Both the position numbers and the translations under genes were made by a program. DNA of 64,000 nt from Oleiagrimonas sp. C23AA (lineage in GTDB: Bacteria; Pseudomonadota; Gammaproteobacteria; Xanthomonadales; Rhodanobacteraceae), in NCBI RefSeq assembly GCF_011759385.1, contig NZ_JAARLY010000007.1, positions 1-64,000 of the forward strand, written 5' to 3'. The notes under the pieces are model-generated. The model was not told where the DNA came from. It made no database searches and worked only from the letters and a program-made list of their open reading frames with translations. Below are positions 60,926 through 64,000 of this stretch, piece after piece (positions within the stretch are counted from its first letter, which is position 1; each line of letters starts with the position of its first letter).

Positions 60926-62031
60926 ACATGCGGCGGCTGTGGGCCATCGTGATGAAGGAGTTGCGCCAGTTGGCGCGCGATCGCATTACCCTGGCCATGA
61001 TCGTGGGCATCCCCGTGCTGTTGCTGGCGCTGTTCGGCTACGCCATCAATCTGAACCTGCGCGGCCTGCACGCCGGTATTGCCGACCAGGCGCAGACCGC
61101 CGGATCGCGCGCGCTGGTGATGGACATGCTGGCCACCGGGGTGATCGAGCCGGGCATGCAGGCGCCGACACCCGCGCCACTGATGACGGCCTTGAAGCGC
61201 GGTCGCATCAGCGTGGCGATCGTGATTCCACCGGACTTCGAGCGTCGCCGCATCGACGGCCGGGCGGTGGCCCAGGTGGTGGTCGATGGCAGCGATTCGA
61301 CGGTGCGCGCTGCGGCCTTGCAACTGCTGCAGGTGCCTATCGACAGCGCCGCTTCCGACACCCGTGCGCCGCCGCGCAGCACGCCGGTGGAGGGGCGCAT
61401 CCGGCTATTGAGTCTGTACAACCCCGAGCGGCGCTCGGCGGTGAATATCGTGCCGGGCCTGGTCGGGGTGATCCTGACCATGACCATGGTGCTGTTCACC
61501 GCGGTGGCGGTGGTGCGTGAGCGTGAACGCGGCAACATGGAGCTGCTGATCGCCACGCCGCTCAGTCGCAGCGAGCTGATGGTCGGCAAGGTCTTGCCCT
61601 ACGTGGTGATCGGCCTGTTGCAGACCACCCTGATCCTGGCCCTGGGCGTGGGTGTGTTTCGTGTGCCGGTGCGAGGTTCGTTGTGGGAGGTCTACGCCGC
61701 AGCCGCATTGCTGATTGTGGCCAATCTGGCCATGGGCTTGTTGATCTCCACACGCGCCAAGTCGCAGTTCCAGGCCATGCAGATGACGTTTTTCGTGTTC
61801 CTGCCGTCGATTCTGCTATCCGGCTTCATGTTCCCGTTCGCCGGCATGCCACGCGCCGCGCAGTGGCTGGCCGAAGTGCTGCCGCTGACGCACTTTCTGC
61901 GCCTGATCCGAGGCGTGATGCTGCGTGGCGCCGGGCTATGGGCCATGTGGCCGGACGTGCTGGCGCTGCTGGCCTTTGCGCTGGTGATGATGACGCTGGC
62001 CATCACGCGCTTTCGCAAACGCCTGGATTGA
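60922..62031 (+). CDS. ABC-2 type permease (YbhS/YhhJ-like)
   Basis: A 369-residue permease. The first helix is about 22-42; a long periplasmic domain (45-175) and five C-terminal helices (about 175-365) follow, with the signature NIVPGLVGVILTMTMVLFTAVAVVRERERGNMELLIATPLSRSELMVGK and a C-terminal PLTHFLRLIRGVMLRG. It exports an unidentified compound, perhaps drug-like, with the adaptor encoded upstream. Only one such permease is present; relatives often have two. Confidence 0.9.
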   Translation: MNMRRLWAIVMKELRQLARDRITLAMIVGIPVLLLALFGYAINLNLRGLHAGIADQAQTAGSRALVMDMLATGVIEPGMQAPTPAPLMTALKRGRISVAIVIPPDFERRRIDGRAVAQVVVDGSDSTVRAAALQLLQVPIDSAASDTRAPPRSTPVEGRIRLLSLYNPERRSAVNIVPGLVGVILTMTMVLFTAVAVVRERERGNMELLIATPLSRSELMVGKVLPYVVIGLLQTTLILALGVGVFRVPVRGSLWEVYAAAALLIVANLAMGLLISTRAKSQFQAMQMTFFVFLPSILLSGFMFPFAGMPRAAQWLAEVLPLTHFLRLIRGVMLRGAGLWAMWPDVLALLAFALVMMTLAITRFRKRLD

Positions 62032-62719
62032 GGGGAGGGCGTGCCTGCTGGGATGTGCAGGCGTTTCAACCCCTCCTCAATCCTCCCCTGCAGGCAGGGG
62101 AGGAGGTCTCATCTGAGGTGCTGCCTTCGTTTGCCGTGGAACGTTGAATCAGCGCAGCGTTCGGCCCCTCCCCCTGCGTGCAGGGGGAGGTTGGGAGGGG
62201 GTAGATCCGGCCTCCCTACCGGATGGATTCCACCCCCTCGTCCATTGAGGCACATAGGCTTCAAGGGTTTTTCCTGGCGTATGGCAGGCGTTCCAACCCC
62301 TCCTCAATCCTCCCCTGCAGGCAGGGGAGGAGGTCTCATCTGGGGTGCTGCCTTCGTTTCCCGTGAAGCGTTGAATCAGCGCGGCGTTCGGCTCCTCCCC
62401 CTGCTTGCAGGGGGAGGGTGGGAGGGGGGTAGATCCGGCCTCACCACCGGATGGATTCCACCCGGCGTCCATGATGCCCATAGGCTTCAAGGGTTTTTGC
62501 TGGGGTATGCCAGGTGTTTCAATCCCTCCTCAATCCTCCCCTGCATGCAGGGCAGGAGGTCTCATCTGGGGTGCTGCCTTCGTTGCCGTGGAACGTTGAA
62601 TCAGCGCGGCGTTTGACTCCTCCCCCTGCTTGCAGGGGGAGGCTGGGAGGGCGTAGATCCGGGCTCAGCGCCGAAGACTGTCCACACCTGCGCCCTTGAG
62701 GCGCACAGACACGCAGGCC
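62032..62719. repeat. Convergent intergenic region with six REP-like copies in a 227-bp triple repeat
   Basis: A block containing one minus-orientation and one plus-orientation REP is repeated three times. The TCCTCAA markers are at 62074, 62301 and 62527 (226-227 bp apart). REP copies: 62068-62105, 62296-62332, 62524-62558 (minus orientation), 62166-62204, 62393-62432, 62618-62656 (plus orientation). Conserved spacers read GCTGCCTTCGTT...CGTTGAATCAGCGC and CATAGGCTTCAAGGGTTTTT. No gene seen. Confidence 0.85.
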
Positions 62720-64000
62720 TCAGGCGACCTTCTGGTCGTCGCTGGTGACCACGCGGCCGCGCAGGGAATTGGCCATGGCCTCGGTGATCACCACGTCGAC
62801 GAACTGGCCCTTCATGCGCGGATCGCCCGGGAAATTGACGAAGCGCATGTTCTCGGTGCGGCCGGTCATCTCGTTCGCGCTCTTCTTGCTGGGGCCTTCC
62901 ACCAGCACGCTTTGCACGGTGCCGACCATGGCCTCGCTGATTTTCTTGGCGTTCTTGTTGATGGCCGCCTGCAGGCGCATCAGGCGCGCGTGCTTGGTGG
63001 CATCGTCGGTATCGTCAGGCAGGTTGGAGGCCGGCGTACCGGGGCGACGCGAGTAGATGAACGAGAAGCTCTGGTCAAAGCCAATGGCCTCGATCAGCTT
63101 CATGGTCTGCTCGAAATCGTGATCGCTCTCGCCGGGGAAGCCGACGATGAAATCCGAGCTGATGGAGATATCCGGGCGCGCGGCACGCAGCTTGCGGATG
63201 CGCTGCTTGTATTCCAGCGCCGTGTAGCCACGCTTCATGGCCGCCAGAATGCGGTCGGATCCGGCTTGTACCGGAAGATGCAGGTAGTTGGCCAGCTTGG
63301 GCACGTTGGCGTAGGCCTCGATCAGCGAGTCGGAGAACTCGACCGGGTGCGAGGTGGTGAAGCGAATACGGCCGATGCCGTCGATCTCGGCGATGGCGTG
63401 GATCAAGAGCGCCAGATCGGCGATGCCGCCATCGTGCATGGGGCCGCGATAGGCGTTGACGTTCTGGCCCAGCAGGTTGACCTCGCGCACGCCCTGTTCG
63501 GCCAGCAGCGCCACTTCGCCGATCACATCGTCGAACGGGCGGCTGATTTCCTCACCGCGGGTGTAGGGCACCACGCAGTAGCTGCAGTACTTGGAGCAGC
63601 CTTCCATGATCGACACGAAGGCCGTCGGGCCTTCGGCGCGCGGCGCCGGCATGGCGTCGAACTTCTCGATTTCCGGGAAGCTGATGTCCACCTGCGGGCG
63701 TTTGTCGCGACGGCTGGCTTCGACCATGTCCGGCAGGCGGTGCAGGGTCTGCGGGCCGAACACCATGTCCACGAACGGCGCGCGCTTGACGATGGCATCG
63801 CCCTCCTGGCTGGCCACGCAACCGCCGACACCGATGACGACCTTGTCGTTCTTGGCTTTGAGCTGCTTCCAGCGCCCCAGCTGGCTGAACACCTTTTCCT
63901 GCGCCTTCTCGCGGATCGAGCAGGTGTTGATCAGGATGACGTCGGCCTCGTCGGCGTTGTCGGTCAGTTCCAGGCCGTGGGAGGCCTTGAGCACGTCGAT
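62720..64000 (-). CDS. miaB: tRNA-2-methylthio-N6-dimethylallyladenosine synthase MiaB (5' end beyond window)
   Basis: A radical-SAM methylthiotransferase that converts i6A37 to ms2i6A37 in tRNA. About 426 residues are visible. The N-terminal UPF0004 domain keeps two of its cluster cysteines ([20 protein letters not shown]); the radical-SAM cysteines are in [21 protein letters not shown] domain closes the protein (from about [15 protein letters not shown]). The reading frame runs past position 64000, so the start and first cluster cysteine are outside the window. Confidence 0.97.
   Translation of the reverse strand: MDVLKASHGLELTDNADEADVILINTCSIREKAQEKVFSQLGRWKQLKAKNDKVVIGVGGCVASQEGDAIVKRAPFVDMVFGPQTLHRLPDMVEASRRDKRPQVDISFPEIEKFDAMPAPRAEGPTAFVSIMEGCSKYCSYCVVPYTRGEEISRPFDDVIGEVALLAEQGVREVNLLGQNVNAYRGPMHDGGIADLALLIHAIAEIDGIGRIRFTTSHPVEFSDSLIEAYANVPKLANYLHLPVQAGSDRILAAMKRGYTALEYKQRIRKLRAARPDISISSDFIVGFPGESDHDFEQTMKLIEAIGFDQSFSFIYSRRPGTPASNLPDDTDDATKHARLMRLQAAINKNAKKISEAMVGTVQSVLVEGPSKKSANEMTGRTENMRFVNFPGDPRMKGQFVDVVITEAMANSLRGRVVTSDDQKVA

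Noticed and set aside
62041-62616. 191-codon open frame after the ABC permease
   Set aside because: It is composed of repeated REP translations in a 227-bp tandem block with no gene signal.
1-64000. tRNA, rRNA, prophage or IS transposase genes
   Set aside because: No TpsiC-like GGTTCGAATCC cores, no rRNA-like stretches, and no transposase, integrase or phage structural proteins were recognised.

Overview
The window is 64 kb of high-GC chromosomal DNA with dense, operonic coding on both strands. Protein families and gene order point to a gammaproteobacterium of the Xanthomonadales/Lysobacterales, most like Rhodanobacteraceae (Rhodanobacter/Dyella type). Supporting signs are RegB/RegA (RoxS/RoxR), lgt-thyA-folA, pilB-pilC-pilD-coaE, ybeZ-ybeY-corC, tesA divergent from ybbA-ybbP, two POT peptide transporters and secreted S9 peptidases. 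The taxonomic call is an inference from gene content. I saw no phage, plasmid, CRISPR, tRNA or rRNA signal.

Layout. 0.4-6.2 kb: biotin synthesis (bioA), an orphan gspN, and a small-phosphatase/Nudix housekeeping run (IMPase-like, nudE, cysQ, mazG). 5.7-10.4 kb: a His-rich secreted protein, a GSGD-repeat DUF4097 protein, and ybbP-ybbA facing tesA. 11.1-13.8 kb: an OmpR-type regulator and the RegB/RegA redox pair. 13.9-19.7 kb: POT transporter, dgkA, a lemA-TPM-TPM operon and lgt. 20.2-23.5 kb: a GYF-AIM24 protein, thyA, folA and a mutT-like gene. 23.5-28.2 kb: coaE-pilD-pilC-pilB.

28.4-43.0 kb is the most distinctive block. It is a glycan and pilin island: a sugar aminotransferase, a polyprenyl-phosphate-sugar-synthase-like GT2, two GT4 glycosyltransferases, a small APH-fold kinase, a SAM methyltransferase, a Wzx-type flippase, two large TMTC-like membrane/TPR proteins, a third GT-C-like membrane enzyme and two type IV pilins. 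The simplest reading is that the GT2 makes a lipid-linked sugar that the GT-C enzymes use in the periplasm, possibly on the pilins encoded beside them. This is inference.

43.1-64 kb: a second POT transporter, a secreted S9 peptidase, a DUF559 protein, an SSS symporter with its DUF3311 partner, corA, a DUF4105 protein, ybeZ-ybeY-(unknown toroid protein)-corC, a tetR-hlyD-ABC-ABC2 export operon, and miaB running off the right end.

Overlaid on this is a GC-rich palindromic REP-like repeat family. I count about 28 copies of two subtypes. They are frequently amplified in tandem blocks of about 150, 187, 227 and 294 bp, and they lie close to short 6-8 bp tandem arrays. One repeat pair lies in frame inside a membrane-protein gene. 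Another has been co-amplified with the 3' end of the symporter gene, leaving three extra truncated gene tails in a higher-order 588-bp pattern.
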